Assembly (NCBI RefSeq): GCF_900113085.1
Contig: NZ_FOOC01000001.1
Coordinates: 310,001 to 374,000 of the forward strand
DNA from: Fontimonas thermophila
GTDB taxonomy: Bacteria; Pseudomonadota; Gammaproteobacteria; Nevskiales; Nevskiaceae
Length of the DNA: 64,000 nucleotides
Reading direction: 5' to 3'
Both the position numbers and the translations under genes were made by a program. The notes below the pieces were generated by a model. That model was not told the origin of the DNA and made no database searches. It saw nothing but the letters and a program-made list of their open reading frames with translations. Positions 1 through 9,572 of this stretch are shown one piece after another; position 1 is the stretch's first letter, and each line of letters begins with the position of its first letter.

Positions 1-1029
1 GCAGAGCTCGTCCTGCGCACCGGCGCCGCTCGTGCCCAGGCATTCGGACTGGCCCTTGTGCTGGTAGATCTCGGCGAGCGGCTCGGCATCCTGGCGGCGC
101 TGCGCGAACGCGGCATCGTAGTCGTTGCCGAAGCGGTCCCGGGTTTCGAACATCGTCCCGGCGGAGAGATTGGAGTTGTGCGGAATACTCAACCAGTCGC
201 AGCCGTCCTCGTGACGGCATAGCCTGGAAAGCGCTTCCCAGAGCAGCTCCGGGCGCGGATATTCCTGGTAAGCCGGCGGTACCACCGGCACCACTGCGCT
301 GCGGAAGATGACGTTGCGATGCAGATTGTTCGACAGCGGTGCGCCGGTCCACTCATAGCCCACGAAGGTGGTGAAGCGGCACGCCGGGCTGCGGTCGTAA
401 TAGGCTTCGGCGGCACGCTGGATGTCCTGCCACGGTGTTTTCGCCGCCTCGATGCAGGTCTGACCGCCGAGCCCGCAGTACGGCAGCCGCGGAATGCTGC
501 CATTGGCGCCGACGATCGGCAGATCGGATACGAGCGGCACGTCCGGCGGCACCGGGAACTGCGGTAGCTCGGGCAAGCCCACTGCGGCGAGATTGAAGGC
601 GATGAACGCCTGGTCGGGGAAAGCGCGGTAGAACAGGCATTCCGGCGCGTAATACTCCAGATAGTCGGGATTGGTGCAGATCTCGGTTTCACCGAACAGC
701 TCGGCGTGATCGGTCACCGCGGCAAAGTCGAGGGGCCGGGCCAGCTGCGTGAAGCGCGTCGGCGCGCCGGTCTCGTCGTAGGGTTGCACCCCCAGCCGTT
801 CGCCGAGCGCGAAGCGATAGGCCTCGTGCGGGCCGATGATCGTGCCCTGCGTGTTCGCGTCGAGCGAATACTTGGTATGGACGTGCAAGTCGCCGAAGAA
901 CGGCTGACGCTCGGCGCTGTAGTGCAGACAGCGCGGCGCATCCACCGGCGGTGCCGGTCCGTTCACGCCATCGCTGCGGCCGCAGGCGGCGAGCATCAGC
1001 ACCCACAACAGCGTGGACCTGGCGCGCAT
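1..1029 (-). CDS. DUF3604 family lipoprotein (3' part beyond window)
   Basis: Only the N-terminal 343 codons are visible; the reading frame is still open at base 1. It starts with a signal ending in the lipobox LAAC (residues 13-16), so it is probably a lipid-anchored envelope protein. The motif FFGDLHVHT (residues 44-52), followed by a long His/Asp/Cys-rich region with TDHAELFG, is the hallmark of DUF3604, a PHP-like putative metal-dependent hydrolase family of unknown substrate. Many paired cysteines suggest periplasmic disulfides. The ATG lies 5 bp after the stop of the SDR gene on the same strand, so the two are probably cotranscribed. Family assignment is firm; biochemical function is not known. 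Confidence 0.85.
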   Translation of the reverse strand, partial: MRARSTLLWVLMLAACGRSDGVNGPAPPVDAPRCLHYSAERQPFFGDLHVHTKYSLDANTQGTIIGPHEAYRFALGERLGVQPYDETGAPTRFTQLARPLDFAAVTDHAELFGETEICTNPDYLEYYAPECLFYRAFPDQAFIAFNLAAVGLPELPQFPVPPDVPLVSDLPIVGANGSIPRLPYCGLGGQTCIEAAKTPWQDIQRAAEAYYDRSPACRFTTFVGYEWTGAPLSNNLHRNVIFRSAVVPVVPPAYQEYPRPELLWEALSRLCRHEDGCDWLSIPHNSNLSAGTMFETRDRFGNDYDAAFAQRRQDAEPLAEIYQHKGQSECLGTSGAGAQDELC

Positions 1030-1034
1030 CTGCC

Positions 1035-1793
1035 TTAGGGCTTGTTCACGTTGGCGGCGTCGAGAAACGCCGGCCGCTCGCCGCCGCCGTGCAGGACCAG
1101 ATTCGTGCCCGTGGCATAAGCCGCTTCCGGCGAGCACAGCCAGACGCAGGCAGCGCCGACGTCCGCGGGCGTGGCCAGGCGCCCGAGCGGAATGGTCTTG
1201 GCCACGGCGGCGATGCCGCGCTCATCGCCGAAGTGCAGGTGGGCCTGTTCGGTCTGCACCGGGCCGGGACTCACCGCGACCACCCGGACCTTCGGTGCCC
1301 ACTCGATCGCCAGCGACTGCACCAGGCTTAATACCCCAGCCTTGGCCGCGCCATACGCGGCAGTGCCCGGCGATGGACGCAGGGCGCTGATACTGGCGAC
1401 GAAGACGATCACGCCGCCCTGCCCTTGCTGCATCAGCGCATTCGCGGCCTGCGCAAGATGCAGCGGCGCGAGCAGATTGAGCGCGATGATTTTTTCGTGC
1501 AGCCGCGGCGAGGCGTCCGCGGCCAGCGCATACGGCGCGCCGCCGGCATTGTTGATCAGCACGTCGAGCCGGCCGTGACGGGCGCGGATTTCGTCGAACA
1601 GCGCCGCGCGCGCCTCGGCCTCGCGCACGTCGCAGGCGATGAACTCGGCGCAGCGTCCATGCGACTGCGGCAGCTCGGGCGGCGCATGGCGTCCGCAGAC
1701 GATGACCGTATCGCCGGCCAAGAGAAAACTTTCGCTGATGCCGCGGCCGACGCCCTTGGCGCCGCCGGTGACCAAGACAATCCGTGCACCCAT
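1035..1793 (-). CDS. SDR family oxidoreductase
   Basis: A 252-residue classical short-chain dehydrogenase/reductase. It shows the Rossmann glycine motif TGGAKGVG near residue 9, the NNAGG structural motif near residue 81, and the catalytic Ser (SISAL) and YGAAK (Tyr-x3-Lys) in the usual order; the C-terminus has the GTNLVLHGGG strand. It probably oxidises or reduces a hydroxyl/keto group with NAD(P)H. It is first in a leftward unit with the DUF3604 lipoprotein and diverges from the meta-cleavage operon over a 106-bp gap, so a link to the same catabolic programme is possible but inferred. Substrate cannot be read from sequence. Confidence 0.88.
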   Translation of the reverse strand: MGARIVLVTGGAKGVGRGISESFLLAGDTVIVCGRHAPPELPQSHGRCAEFIACDVREAEARAALFDEIRARHGRLDVLINNAGGAPYALAADASPRLHEKIIALNLLAPLHLAQAANALMQQGQGGVIVFVASISALRPSPGTAAYGAAKAGVLSLVQSLAIEWAPKVRVVAVSPGPVQTEQAHLHFGDERGIAAVAKTIPLGRLATPADVGAACVWLCSPEAAYATGTNLVLHGGGERPAFLDAANVNKP

Positions 1794-1899
1794 GGCTGCA
1801 TCTTACGGCAAGGGGTTGTGGCGGCTTTCACCCAAAGGGACGAAGCCGCATGCCGGCGTGTGGCCGAAGATCGGCACCGAAACCGTCCCCGCCCCGGCA

Positions 1900-2745
1900 A
1901 TGAACGTTCTCCCCATCCCCGAAGCCCATTACGCGAAGCTGCCCAGCGGCTATCGCATCCACTACCGCGACGACAGTCTCGGCGGTGAGGGTCGGCGGCC
2001 GGTCGTCGTGTTCCTGCACGGCTCGGGCAACGGCGCCTGCGGCTACAGCAATTTCAAGGGCAATATTCCGGCGCTGGTGCAGGCCGGCTATCGCGTGATC
2101 ACGCCGGATCTGATCGGCTATGGCTATTCCGACAAGCCGGACAACGTCGAGTACCACCTCGATTTCTTCGTCGCCTGCGTGCAACAGACGCTGGATGTGA
2201 TCGGCGTGGACAAGGTCACGCTGATCGGCAATTCGCTGGGCGGTGCGATCGCGCTGGGTTTGGCGCTGGCGCATCCGCAGCAAGTGGAGCGTCTCGTGCT
2301 GATGGCTCCGGGCGGGCTCAACGATCTGCCGGATTATCTCGCGATGCCCGGCATGAAAATGATGTTCGAGCTGTTCAATGCCGGCGCGCCGGTCGATCAC
2401 GCGCGGCTCAAGGCGTTTTTCCAGGCGGCCTTCGTCGTGGACCCGGATGTCGTCGATGACCAGCTCGTCGCCGAGCGATGCGCACTGATGAAGCTGCAGA
2501 ACGCGCAGGTCATCAAGACCATGAAAGTGCCGAATCTCACGCCGCGCCTGCCCGAGATCCGCCAGCCGGCGCTCGCGCTCTGGGGCTTGAACGAACGGAT
2601 GATGCCGGAGTCCGGCATCTTGCGGCTGGCCAAGGGGTTGCCCAACTGCCGCATGGTGCTGGTGCCGAATTGCGGGCACTGGGTAATGATCGAGCACCGC
2701 GCGTTGTTCAACCGCCTGGTGCTCGATTTCCTGGAAAACGGCTGA
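1900..2745 (+). CDS. meta-cleavage product hydrolase (alpha/beta hydrolase, TesD/HsaD/MhpC-like)
   Basis: A 281-residue alpha/beta hydrolase. Oxyanion-hole loop HGSGNGA, nucleophile elbow GNSLGG and the terminal GHWVMIE histidine match C-C bond hydrolases that cut the ring-opened product of extradiol dioxygenases (MhpC, BphD, HsaD). It heads a tight operon with the hydratase, acylating aldehyde dehydrogenase and aldolase that take the resulting dienoate to pyruvate and acyl-CoA, which strongly supports the role. The start was set at the ATG before NVLPIPEAHY because the upstream in-frame extension runs through the divergent promoter region. Odd point: the acid position of the triad, normally Asp in a WGRxD context, reads WGLNER here, apparently Glu. 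Confidence 0.85.
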   Translation: MNVLPIPEAHYAKLPSGYRIHYRDDSLGGEGRRPVVVFLHGSGNGACGYSNFKGNIPALVQAGYRVITPDLIGYGYSDKPDNVEYHLDFFVACVQQTLDVIGVDKVTLIGNSLGGAIALGLALAHPQQVERLVLMAPGGLNDLPDYLAMPGMKMMFELFNAGAPVDHARLKAFFQAAFVVDPDVVDDQLVAERCALMKLQNAQVIKTMKVPNLTPRLPEIRQPALALWGLNERMMPESGILRLAKGLPNCRMVLVPNCGHWVMIEHRALFNRLVLDFLENG

Positions 2746-2752
2746 CCGGCAT

Positions 2753-3550
2753 ATGGCGTTGCCTGCATCCCGCATCGACATGCTTGGCGATGAGCTCTAC
2801 GCCGCGCTGCGCGGGCGGCGCACGCTGACGCCGCTCACCCTGCGCGAGCCGCACATCGACCTCGACGATGCCTACCGCATCTCGCTGCGGCTGCTCGAGC
2901 GCCGCACCGCGGACGGCGAGCGCGTGATCGGCAAGAAGATCGGCGTGACGAGCAAGGCGGTGCAGGACATGCTCGGCGTGCATCAGCCGGACTTCGGGTT
3001 TCTCACCGACCGCATGCAACTGCCCGACGGCGCCGTCGTCAGCCTCGCCGCTTGCGGGCTGATCCAGCCGCGCGCGGAAGGCGAGATCGCCTTCGTGCTG
3101 AAAAAAGATCTGCAAGGCCCCGGCGTGACCGAGGATCAGGTGCTCGACGCCACCGCCTACGTCTGCCCCTGCTTCGAGATCGTGGACTCGCGCATCCAGG
3201 ACTGGAAGATCAAGATCCAGGACACCGTCGCCGACAACGCCTCCTGCGGCGTGTTCGTGCTCGGCGCAGCGCGCGTGGAGCCGCGCGCGCTCGATCTCGC
3301 CGCGGTGAGGATGGACATCGAGAAAAACGGCGTCCACGTCGCCTCGGGGCTGGGCAGCGCGGTGCAAGGCCATCCGGCGACGGCGGTCGCCTGGCTGGCC
3401 AACACGCTGGCGCGCTACGGCATCCCGTTCCGCGCCGGCGAGATCATTCTGTCGGGTTCGCTCGCGCCGCTTTTGCCGATTGTGCCCGGCGATTGCTTCC
3501 GCATGCGCCTGGACGGCATCGGCGAGGCTTCCATCGGATTCACCCCATGA
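2753..3550 (+). CDS. mhpD: 2-hydroxypenta-2,4-dienoate hydratase (2-oxopent-4-enoate hydratase)
   Basis: A 265-residue member of the FAH-like hydratase/decarboxylase family. Conserved stretches include [12 protein letters not shown] near residue 62, the acidic metal-binding segment around AEGEIAFVL, and [11 protein letters not shown]. It adds water to 2-hydroxypenta-2,4-dienoate (or an alkyl homologue) to give 4-hydroxy-2-oxovalerate. It begins 7 bp after the hydrolase stop and its TGA overlaps the next gene's ATG (ATGA), indicating translational coupling. The related 4-oxalocrotonate decarboxylases look similar; the neighbours favour the hydratase role. Confidence 0.88.
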   Translation: MALPASRIDMLGDELYAALRGRRTLTPLTLREPHIDLDDAYRISLRLLERRTADGERVIGKKIGVTSKAVQDMLGVHQPDFGFLTDRMQLPDGAVVSLAACGLIQPRAEGEIAFVLKKDLQGPGVTEDQVLDATAYVCPCFEIVDSRIQDWKIKIQDTVADNASCGVFVLGAARVEPRALDLAAVRMDIEKNGVHVASGLGSAVQGHPATAVAWLANTLARYGIPFRAGEIILSGSLAPLLPIVPGDCFRMRLDGIGEASIGFTP

Positions 3551-4455
3551 GCAACAAAATCAACTGCGCGATCGTCGGTTCCGGCAACATCGGCACCGAT
3601 TTGATGTACAAGCTCAAGCGCTCGGCGCTGCTCGAGCCGGTGTGGATGGTCGGCATCGACCCGGCCTCCGACGGGCTCGCCAAGGCGCGCGCCGCCGGGC
3701 TCAAGACCACCGACCAGGGCGTGGACGGCCTGCTGCCGCACATAAAAACCGATGACGTGCGCATCGCCTTCGATGCGACCAGCGCCTACGTGCACAAGGA
3801 GAATTCCGACAAGCTCACCGCGCGCGGGGTGCTGATGATCGATCTCACGCCGGCGGCGATCGGCCCTTACTGCGTGCCGCCGGTGAATCTCAAGGCGCAC
3901 ATGGGCCGGCGCGCGATGAACGTCAACATGGTCTCCTGCGGCGGCCAGGCGACGATTCCGATGGTCCATGCCGTCGCGCGCGTGCAGAAGGTGAGATACG
4001 GCGAAATCGTCGCGACGGTGGCGTCCAGATCCGTCGGTCCGGGTACGCGCAAGAACATCGACGAGTTCACGCGCACCACGGCCGCCGGCGTGGAAAAGGT
4101 GGGCGGTGCCGAGAAAGGCAAGGCGATCATCATCATCAACCCGGCCGATCCGCCGATCATCATGCGCGATACCATCCACTGCCTGACCGCCGAGCCGCCG
4201 CGGCGGGCCGAGATCGAGCAGTCGGTGCACGACATGATCCGGGAAGTGCAGCGCTACGTGCCCGGCTACCGGCTGGTCAACGGCCCGGTCTTCGATGGCG
4301 ATCGCGTCTCCATCTTCGTCGAGGTCGCCGGGCTCGGCGATTACCTGCCCAAGTACGCCGGCAATCTGGACATCATGACCGCCGCGGCCACGCGCACCGC
4401 CGAGATGTTCGCCGAAGACATGCTCGCCAGATGCCGGCCGTCCACGGCCGCGTGA
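3547..4455 (+). CDS. mhpF: acetaldehyde dehydrogenase (acylating)
   Basis: A 302-residue CoA-acylating aldehyde dehydrogenase of the MhpF/DmpF/TesF type. The NAD-binding motif [10 protein letters not shown] is at residues 9-18 and the catalytic Cys lies in [12 protein letters not shown]. It converts the acetaldehyde (or propanal) channelled from the partner aldolase into acyl-CoA with NAD+ and CoA. The ATG overlaps the hydratase stop and the aldolase follows after 12 bp; the aldolase and dehydrogenase normally form a substrate-channelling heterotetramer. Length and motifs are normal for the family. Confidence 0.95.
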   Translation: MSNKINCAIVGSGNIGTDLMYKLKRSALLEPVWMVGIDPASDGLAKARAAGLKTTDQGVDGLLPHIKTDDVRIAFDATSAYVHKENSDKLTARGVLMIDLTPAAIGPYCVPPVNLKAHMGRRAMNVNMVSCGGQATIPMVHAVARVQKVRYGEIVATVASRSVGPGTRKNIDEFTRTTAAGVEKVGGAEKGKAIIIINPADPPIIMRDTIHCLTAEPPRRAEIEQSVHDMIREVQRYVPGYRLVNGPVFDGDRVSIFVEVAGLGDYLPKYAGNLDIMTAAATRTAEMFAEDMLARCRPSTAA

Positions 4456-4467
4456 AGGAGCGATGCG

Positions 4468-5511
4468 ATGAATCTCAAGGGCATTTCGATCAAGGTGCAC
4501 GACATGTCGCTGCGCGACGGCATGCACCCCAAGCGCCACCAGATCACCATCGAGCAGATGAAGGCGATCGCCAAAGGCCTCGACGAGGCCGGCGTGCCGC
4601 TGATCGAAGTCACCCACGGCGACGGCCTGGGCGGCGCCTCGGTGAACTACGGTTTTCCCGCCGCGAGCGACGAGGAATACCTGCGCGCGGTGATTCCGCT
4701 GCTCAAGCGCGCCAAGGTCTCCGCGCTGCTGCTGCCGGGCATCGGCACGGTCGATCACTTGAGGATGGCGGCCGACTGCGGCATCGCCACCATCCGCGTG
4801 GCCACGCACTGCACGGAAGCCGACGTCGCCGAGCAGCACATCAACCTCGGCCGCAAGATGGGGCTCGACACCGTCGGCTTTCTGATGATGGCGCACATGA
4901 TCGAGCCCGAGGCCCTGGTCAAGCAGGCGCTGCTGATGGAGTCCTATGGCGCCAACTGCATCTACGTGACCGATTCGGCCGGGTACATGCTGCCGGATGA
5001 CGTGACCGCACGCGTCGCGCGGCTGCGCGAAAAGCTCAAGCCGGAGACCGAGATCGGCTTCCACGGCCACCACAATCTGTCGATGGGCGTGGCCAATTCG
5101 CTCGCCGCGGTGGAGGCCGGCGCGCGGCGCATCGACTGCGCCTGCGGCGGCATGGGCGCCGGCGCCGGCAACACGCCGCTGGAGGTCTTCGTCGCCGTGT
5201 GCAACCGCATGGGGATCGAAACCGGCATCGACGTGTTCAAGGCCTCCGACGTCGCCGAGGACCTGGTCACGCCGATCCTGGATTTCCCGGTGCGCATCGA
5301 CCGCAACGCACTCACCCTCGGCTATGCCGGCGTGTATTCGAGCTTTTTGCTCTTTGCGCAGCGCGCGGAGCAGAAATACGGCGTGCCGGCGCGCGAGATC
5401 CTGCTCGAGGCCGGACGCCAGAAACTGGTCGGCGGCCAGGAAGACATGATCGAGGACATCGCGCTGACGATGGCGCGCACGCGTGGTTTGCGGCGCGCAA
5501 GCGCAGCCTGA
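4468..5511 (+). CDS. mhpE: 4-hydroxy-2-oxovalerate aldolase
   Basis: A 347-residue class II aldolase with a TIM-barrel DRE-type N-terminus ([10 protein letters not shown], the conserved RD pair at about residues 15-16) and the metal-binding FHGHHN motif near residue 200. It splits 4-hydroxy-2-oxoacids into pyruvate and an aldehyde handed to the acylating dehydrogenase. The start is supported by AAGGAG 7 bp upstream; an overlapping ATG 5 bp earlier is out of frame. It is the last gene of the meta-cleavage operon. In steroid degraders the same pair (TesG/TesF, HsaF/HsaG) handles A/B-ring fragments; the sequence alone does not distinguish the substrate chain length. Confidence 0.95.
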   Translation: MNLKGISIKVHDMSLRDGMHPKRHQITIEQMKAIAKGLDEAGVPLIEVTHGDGLGGASVNYGFPAASDEEYLRAVIPLLKRAKVSALLLPGIGTVDHLRMAADCGIATIRVATHCTEADVAEQHINLGRKMGLDTVGFLMMAHMIEPEALVKQALLMESYGANCIYVTDSAGYMLPDDVTARVARLREKLKPETEIGFHGHHNLSMGVANSLAAVEAGARRIDCACGGMGAGAGNTPLEVFVAVCNRMGIETGIDVFKASDVAEDLVTPILDFPVRIDRNALTLGYAGVYSSFLLFAQRAEQKYGVPAREILLEAGRQKLVGGQEDMIEDIALTMARTRGLRRASAA

Positions 5512-5568
5512 CCGGCCGCCTCGCCGGCGCGCCGGAATGCCGGATACCAGACCGGGCGGTGTCGGCGT

Positions 5569-6021
5569 TCAGGCCGCGCGGTCGAGTTGCTGGCGCCAGC
5601 GCCGCACCGCCTGGTGGCGCTGACGGGCTCCCTCGTACTGGCGCTTGAGCAGCGCTTGGATATGCGGCGGCGTGTCCCAGGTCACGGCATCGGCGAGCAG
5701 CGCCTCGGCCGTGCTCTCATCGGATTCGACTTCGTCGAGAATCACCCGCTCGTCGCGGCCCAGCGCCGCCGCTTTGAGATGCATCCAGGTGCGGTGCAGC
5801 GTGTTGCCGAAGGTGCCGAGCGCGGCGGGCGTGCCGCCGAGCGCGCGCACGGCGTCCTGCAGCTCGCGTGCCGATGCGGCAAAAAACCGCGAGTACTCCA
5901 TCAGCGCGTCGCGCAGATCGTCGTGATGTGCCTCCTCTGCGGCGGCACGCAGGGCGCTCTCGCCGTTTTTCTCGGCGACGATCAGGCGGTTGAGCAGGGA
6001 GATGGTGTCGGGCGTACTCAT
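5569..6021 (-). CDS. PA2169/DUF2383 family four-helix-bundle protein
   Basis: A 150-residue, fully helical, acidic protein with the ferritin-like pattern of DUF2383 (PA2169 type): an N-terminal SLLNRLIVAEKNGE helix, then EEAHHDDLRDAL, and a C-terminal TPPHIQALLKRQYEGAR helix. Members are thought to bind metal or act in stress or membrane-associated roles, but no reaction is established. A GGAGG ribosome site lies upstream of the ATG. It stands alone and converges on the aldolase gene. Confidence 0.8.
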   Translation of the reverse strand: MSTPDTISLLNRLIVAEKNGESALRAAAEEAHHDDLRDALMEYSRFFAASARELQDAVRALGGTPAALGTFGNTLHRTWMHLKAAALGRDERVILDEVESDESTAEALLADAVTWDTPPHIQALLKRQYEGARQRHQAVRRWRQQLDRAA

Positions 6022-6170
6022 GGCGCATCCTCCGTTGCAAGCCGGAAAGCCACGGGTATGCCACCGCCACGGGTGGCGTCACCCTGTGGCACGACGCCAA
6101 GGCTAGCGCGCCAAGCGGAGGGCATCCAGCGCCCGCACGCCCCGCCGGGTTGCCTGCCGGCGGCGGGGCT

Positions 6171-6770
6171 TTAGTGCGCGTCGTGCTTGCCGCGCGGGGT
6201 GCTGGTGCCGTAGACCAGGCGATCGGTATAGGCGATCCCGATCGCCGAGGCGATGAAGGCGAGGTGGATCAGGGTTTGCCACATGACGCCCGCCTCGGTC
6301 GCGGTGGTGCAGCGCACGCCGGCTTCGACGGTGGAACACAGCGGCAGGCCACCGCCGATCGTTCCGGCCTCGATGAAGGTCTTGAGCAGGTGGATCGACG
6401 AGATGCCGATGATCGCCATCGCCAGCTTGACCTTGAGCACCGAGGCGTTGACGTGGCTGAGCCATTCCGGCTGGTCGGGATGTCCTTCCAGGCGCAGGCG
6501 CGACACGAAGGTCTCGTAGCCGCCGACGATGACCATCACCAGCAGATTGGAGATCATCACCACGTCGATCAGCGCGAGCACGATCAGCATGATCGCCTGC
6601 TCGCTGAGCTCGAAGGCGCCGTGGATCAGATGCCACAGTTCCTTGAGAAACAAGACGACGTACACGCCTTGCGCGACGATCAGGCCGAGATAAAGCGGCA
6701 ACTGGAGCCAGCGCGACGAGAAGATCAGCGCCGGCAACGGGCCCAGCTGCGGTGCGGTGTCTTTCGACAT
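6171..6770 (-). CDS. YqhA/TIGR00645 family inner-membrane protein
   Basis: A 199-residue membrane protein with about four hydrophobic segments. The first sits near [15 protein letters not shown], the others near [39 protein letters not shown] and the C-terminal [16 protein letters not shown]. The segment [10 protein letters not shown] after the second helix is characteristic of the UPF0114/YqhA family, whose function is unknown. The ATG before SKDTAPQ was chosen because a good promoter (6806-6833) lies between it and the further upstream in-frame start. A short Cys-containing loop ([14 protein letters not shown]) between the last helices is notable. Confidence 0.88.
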   Translation of the reverse strand: MSKDTAPQLGPLPALIFSSRWLQLPLYLGLIVAQGVYVVLFLKELWHLIHGAFELSEQAIMLIVLALIDVVMISNLLVMVIVGGYETFVSRLRLEGHPDQPEWLSHVNASVLKVKLAMAIIGISSIHLLKTFIEAGTIGGGLPLCSTVEAGVRCTTATEAGVMWQTLIHLAFIASAIGIAYTDRLVYGTSTPRGKHDAH

Positions 6771-6805
6771 GGGGTGTTGCAAAAGCCTTGGGTAAAACGG
6801 CGCCG

Positions 6806-6833
6806 ATTGTAGCCAAAGGCTCAGCCAGAGCAA
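6806..6833 (-). promoter_or_regulatory. sigma70-like promoter for the YqhA-type gene
   Basis: Read on the minus strand: TTGCTC (-35) and TACAAT (-10) separated by 16 bp, about 35 bp upstream of the ATG at 6770. It explains why the longer in-frame extension is not used. Confidence 0.55.
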
Positions 6834-6935
6834 TTACGGGGCGGCCACGCCGCGGATCGCGGGGACGGCGCATCAGTTTGTGTGATTTTTCTGCGCCCCG
6901 ACACGAGTGAGACCGGATCGCGGGATTACTTGCTA

Positions 6936-7436
6936 CTACTTGCCCTGCGGCGGCGCGCGGCCGGCGAACAAGGCCTTGGCGGCCGGCGAGGCGATGTCCA
7001 GCACCAGCGTCGAAGTGGCGACGAAACGGGTTTTCGTGATTTTCCAGGCACCGGCGATGCGACGGTATTCGTCCTCGTAGTACCCGCCGAGCTGGGTCAG
7101 GCTACGCTCCTGGGTATTGATCAGGAAGTAATGCAGGCTCCAGATCCCGCGCGCGTGGTCGGGGCCGAGCAGTTCGATCTGTGGGTTGGCGCCGTGGTGC
7201 ATCTCGACCATGTGATCGCGACAACCGATCTCGACGAAGACCTGGACCAGCGCATCGGCGGTCTCAAAGCGTCCGACCACGCCATAGTCGATCTCGACAG
7301 GCCCGTCCGCGAAGCAGGCGCGCATCCCCTGCGGATCCTTGCGGTCGCAGCAAAACAGGTAGCGGGCCTTGAGGGTGCGGATCGCCTCGATGTCTTCGAG
7401 CGCTTGCAGGCGCTGCGCCAGATCGACCGGTGCCAT
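6936..7436 (-). CDS. SnoaL-like / NTF2-fold protein
   Basis: A 166-residue protein with the NTF2-like pattern: an N-terminal helix DIEAIRTLKARYLFCCDRK, a DYGVVGRFETADALVQ segment, then the long strands HHGANPQIELLGPDHARGIW and YYEDEYRRIAGAWKITKTRF. This SnoaL_4-like group often occurs in steroid, terpene and aromatic catabolic clusters and includes dehydratases and isomerases, but the active residues cannot be assigned here. It is flanked by unrelated genes, with 262 bp to the divergent histidine kinase. Confidence 0.8.
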   Translation of the reverse strand: MAPVDLAQRLQALEDIEAIRTLKARYLFCCDRKDPQGMRACFADGPVEIDYGVVGRFETADALVQVFVEIGCRDHMVEMHHGANPQIELLGPDHARGIWSLHYFLINTQERSLTQLGGYYEDEYRRIAGAWKITKTRFVATSTLVLDIASPAAKALFAGRAPPQGK

Positions 7437-7698
7437 GGAGTCCTCACGGTGTGGACGGACCGCAGTTGAACGCAGGCGGCAGTGGTTGCGAATCCTCCGT
7501 TCGGCTGAGATCCGGGTGCCGCCCCTACTGCAAATAGGTGACGTCCCGGCTGACCCGGCCGGGCTACGCTGCGGGCATCGGTATATCCAGAATCAGGTCC
7601 GGCAGTGCGACACCGGCAGGCAGGCGTAGAGGATGTCCGGGAGCGGACCCGACATCCGCAGCCGGCATGGTGGGGAAATCCGGGATGGGGGCGTGAGG

Positions 7699-9549
7699 AT
7701 GACATGGCGCAAGATGCTGCCGCTTTTCGCGGCAGTGCTGGCGGTGGCTGCGATCGGCGTACTGGCATTTCTGGTGCGCAAGACGCAGACGGTCGATAAC
7801 GCACTGCACCTGGAGCGGCTCAAGAACATTCGTACGGTCGATGCGCTCGACGTCGGGCTCAACCGCGCCGTCACCCAGGTCGGCGTCAGCACGATGGTCA
7901 ATGTCGCCGACAAGCGCGCCGTGACCACGGCGCAGCTCGGCAATGCCCTCGATGCGCTCGAGAACGGACCGGCGGCGCTGCGCGGCCTGAGCCCGGAAAT
8001 CGATACGGCGCTGGATCGTTTCCTCGATACGATCGAATCCAAATTCGAGCTGGCCTTCGATTTCGAGGCGCGCAACATTCTCGTCAACCAGCGCCTGATC
8101 GCCGGTCTGGATGCCGTGCCGGTGGCGGCCGACGAACTCGTTGCGCGGCTCGGCGCGGACAAAGCCGAGCCGGCGCGCGCGCTCGCCACTCAGCTCAAGA
8201 CCGAGGTGACCACGTACGGCGTCGTACAGACCCCGGTCAACGAGGACAACATCCGCGCGCTGCTCGAACAGTTCGAGGCGCTCGCTGCCGGTGGCCCTGA
8301 AGCGACCCAGGAGGCCCTGCACAGGCTGCGTGCGCGTGTCAACGACGTCATCGCCGACAAGAACGAGCTCGTGCGCCGTATCTCCGATTTTCTCGCCCGT
8401 CCGACGGCCGAGCACCTCGAAGAACTCGAGAAGGCGTACATGGGCTGGCATGGCCAGCAAGTCGCCATCGCCAACGAATACCGGCTGCTGCTCGCAGCCT
8501 ACGCGGCAGTCCTGCTCCTGGTTCTCGCCTGGCTGGGCATCCGCCTGCGCCGCAGCTATCGCCTGCTCGATCGAGCCAACGCCGAGCTGGCGCGCGCCAA
8601 CGAGCACCTGGAGGAACAGGTCCAGGCGCGCACGCGCGATCTCAGCGAGACCCTCAAGAGACTGCAGGAGTCGCAGGCGCAGTTGATCCAGTCCGAGAAA
8701 ATGGCCTCGCTCGGCCAGATGGTCGCCGGCGTCGCCCATGAGATCAACACGCCGCTCGGGTACGCACGCAGCAATGCCGAGATCGTGCGCAATGCCCTCG
8801 CCGAAATCCGCGGCCTGGTCGCTGCGCAGACCCGCGCGCTGCAGTTGATGACCAGCGAGAACGCTTCCGACGAGGAGGTCGCGCAGGCACTCACCGCGGC
8901 CCACGGCATCGCCGAGTCGATCGACGCCGAACAACTGACCACCGAACTCGACACGCTGCTCGCCGACGCCGACCACGGCCTGCAGCAGATCGCCGAGCTG
9001 GTTGCGAGCCTCAAGGATTTCTCGCGCGTGGACCGCTCGCGCACCGATTTGTTCAACGTCAACGACGGCATCGAATCCGCACTCAAGATCTGCCACAACC
9101 AGCTCAAGCACCGCATCGAGGTGATCAAGGCCTATGGCCAGCTGCCGCCGATCGAATGCTCGCCGTCCCAGCTCAATCAGGTTTTCCTCAACCTGATCAC
9201 CAATGCCGCGCAGGCGATCGCCGATACCGGGCGCATCTACATCCACACCGCAGCGGATGCCGAAGGCGTCACGATCCGCATCCTCGATACCGGATGCGGC
9301 ATGACCGAAGAAGTGCGCGCGCGCATTTTCGAGCCGTTCTTCACGACCAAACCGGTGGGCAAAGGGACCGGGCTGGGGCTATCGATCGTCTACCGCATTG
9401 TCGAAGACCACGGCGGCCGCATCGAGGTCCGCTCCGCGCCCGGCAAGGGCAGCGAATTCAAAATCCGGCTGCCGCTACGCCAGAACCGCGCCGGTACGGC
9501 GGCAGCCGCATCCGGACCGGCCGTCGACGCCGCGCTCGCGGCCGCCTGA
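7699..9549 (+). CDS. membrane sensor histidine kinase
   Basis: About 616 residues. N-terminal membrane helix ([18 protein letters not shown]), a roughly 250-residue periplasmic all-helical sensor region, a second membrane helix ([16 protein letters not shown]), a coiled coil of [17 protein letters not shown] type, then a HisKA domain with phospho-acceptor His347 in [14 protein letters not shown]. The HATPase domain shows N box [11 protein letters not shown]1 DTGCGM and G2 GKGTGLGLS. There is a long insertion between the H box and the N box, as in other kinases with this HEINTPLG motif. The partner is the tandem-receiver protein 23 bp downstream. Starts at 7633 or 7714 are also possible. Confidence 0.92.
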   Translation: MTWRKMLPLFAAVLAVAAIGVLAFLVRKTQTVDNALHLERLKNIRTVDALDVGLNRAVTQVGVSTMVNVADKRAVTTAQLGNALDALENGPAALRGLSPEIDTALDRFLDTIESKFELAFDFEARNILVNQRLIAGLDAVPVAADELVARLGADKAEPARALATQLKTEVTTYGVVQTPVNEDNIRALLEQFEALAAGGPEATQEALHRLRARVNDVIADKNELVRRISDFLARPTAEHLEELEKAYMGWHGQQVAIANEYRLLLAAYAAVLLLVLAWLGIRLRRSYRLLDRANAELARANEHLEEQVQARTRDLSETLKRLQESQAQLIQSEKMASLGQMVAGVAHEINTPLGYARSNAEIVRNALAEIRGLVAAQTRALQLMTSENASDEEVAQALTAAHGIAESIDAEQLTTELDTLLADADHGLQQIAELVASLKDFSRVDRSRTDLFNVNDGIESALKICHNQLKHRIEVIKAYGQLPPIECSPSQLNQVFLNLITNAAQAIADTGRIYIHTAADAEGVTIRILDTGCGMTEEVRARIFEPFFTTKPVGKGTGLGLSIVYRIVEDHGGRIEVRSAPGKGSEFKIRLPLRQNRAGTAAAASGPAVDAALAAA

Positions 9550-9572
9550 GATTCAGAAGGAGAGACGCAGCG

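Noticed and set aside
3415-5073. Long minus-strand open frame (552 codons) opposite the acetaldehyde dehydrogenase and aldolase genes
   Set aside because: Composition is His/Arg/Asp-rich shadow of high-GC coding DNA; the plus strand encodes clearly conserved enzymes.
6139-6169. GC-rich inverted repeat (GCCCCGCCG/CGGCGGGGC) after the YqhA-type gene as terminator
   Set aside because: It has no T tract on the strand where it would act; only a short TTT on the other strand. Too weak to call.
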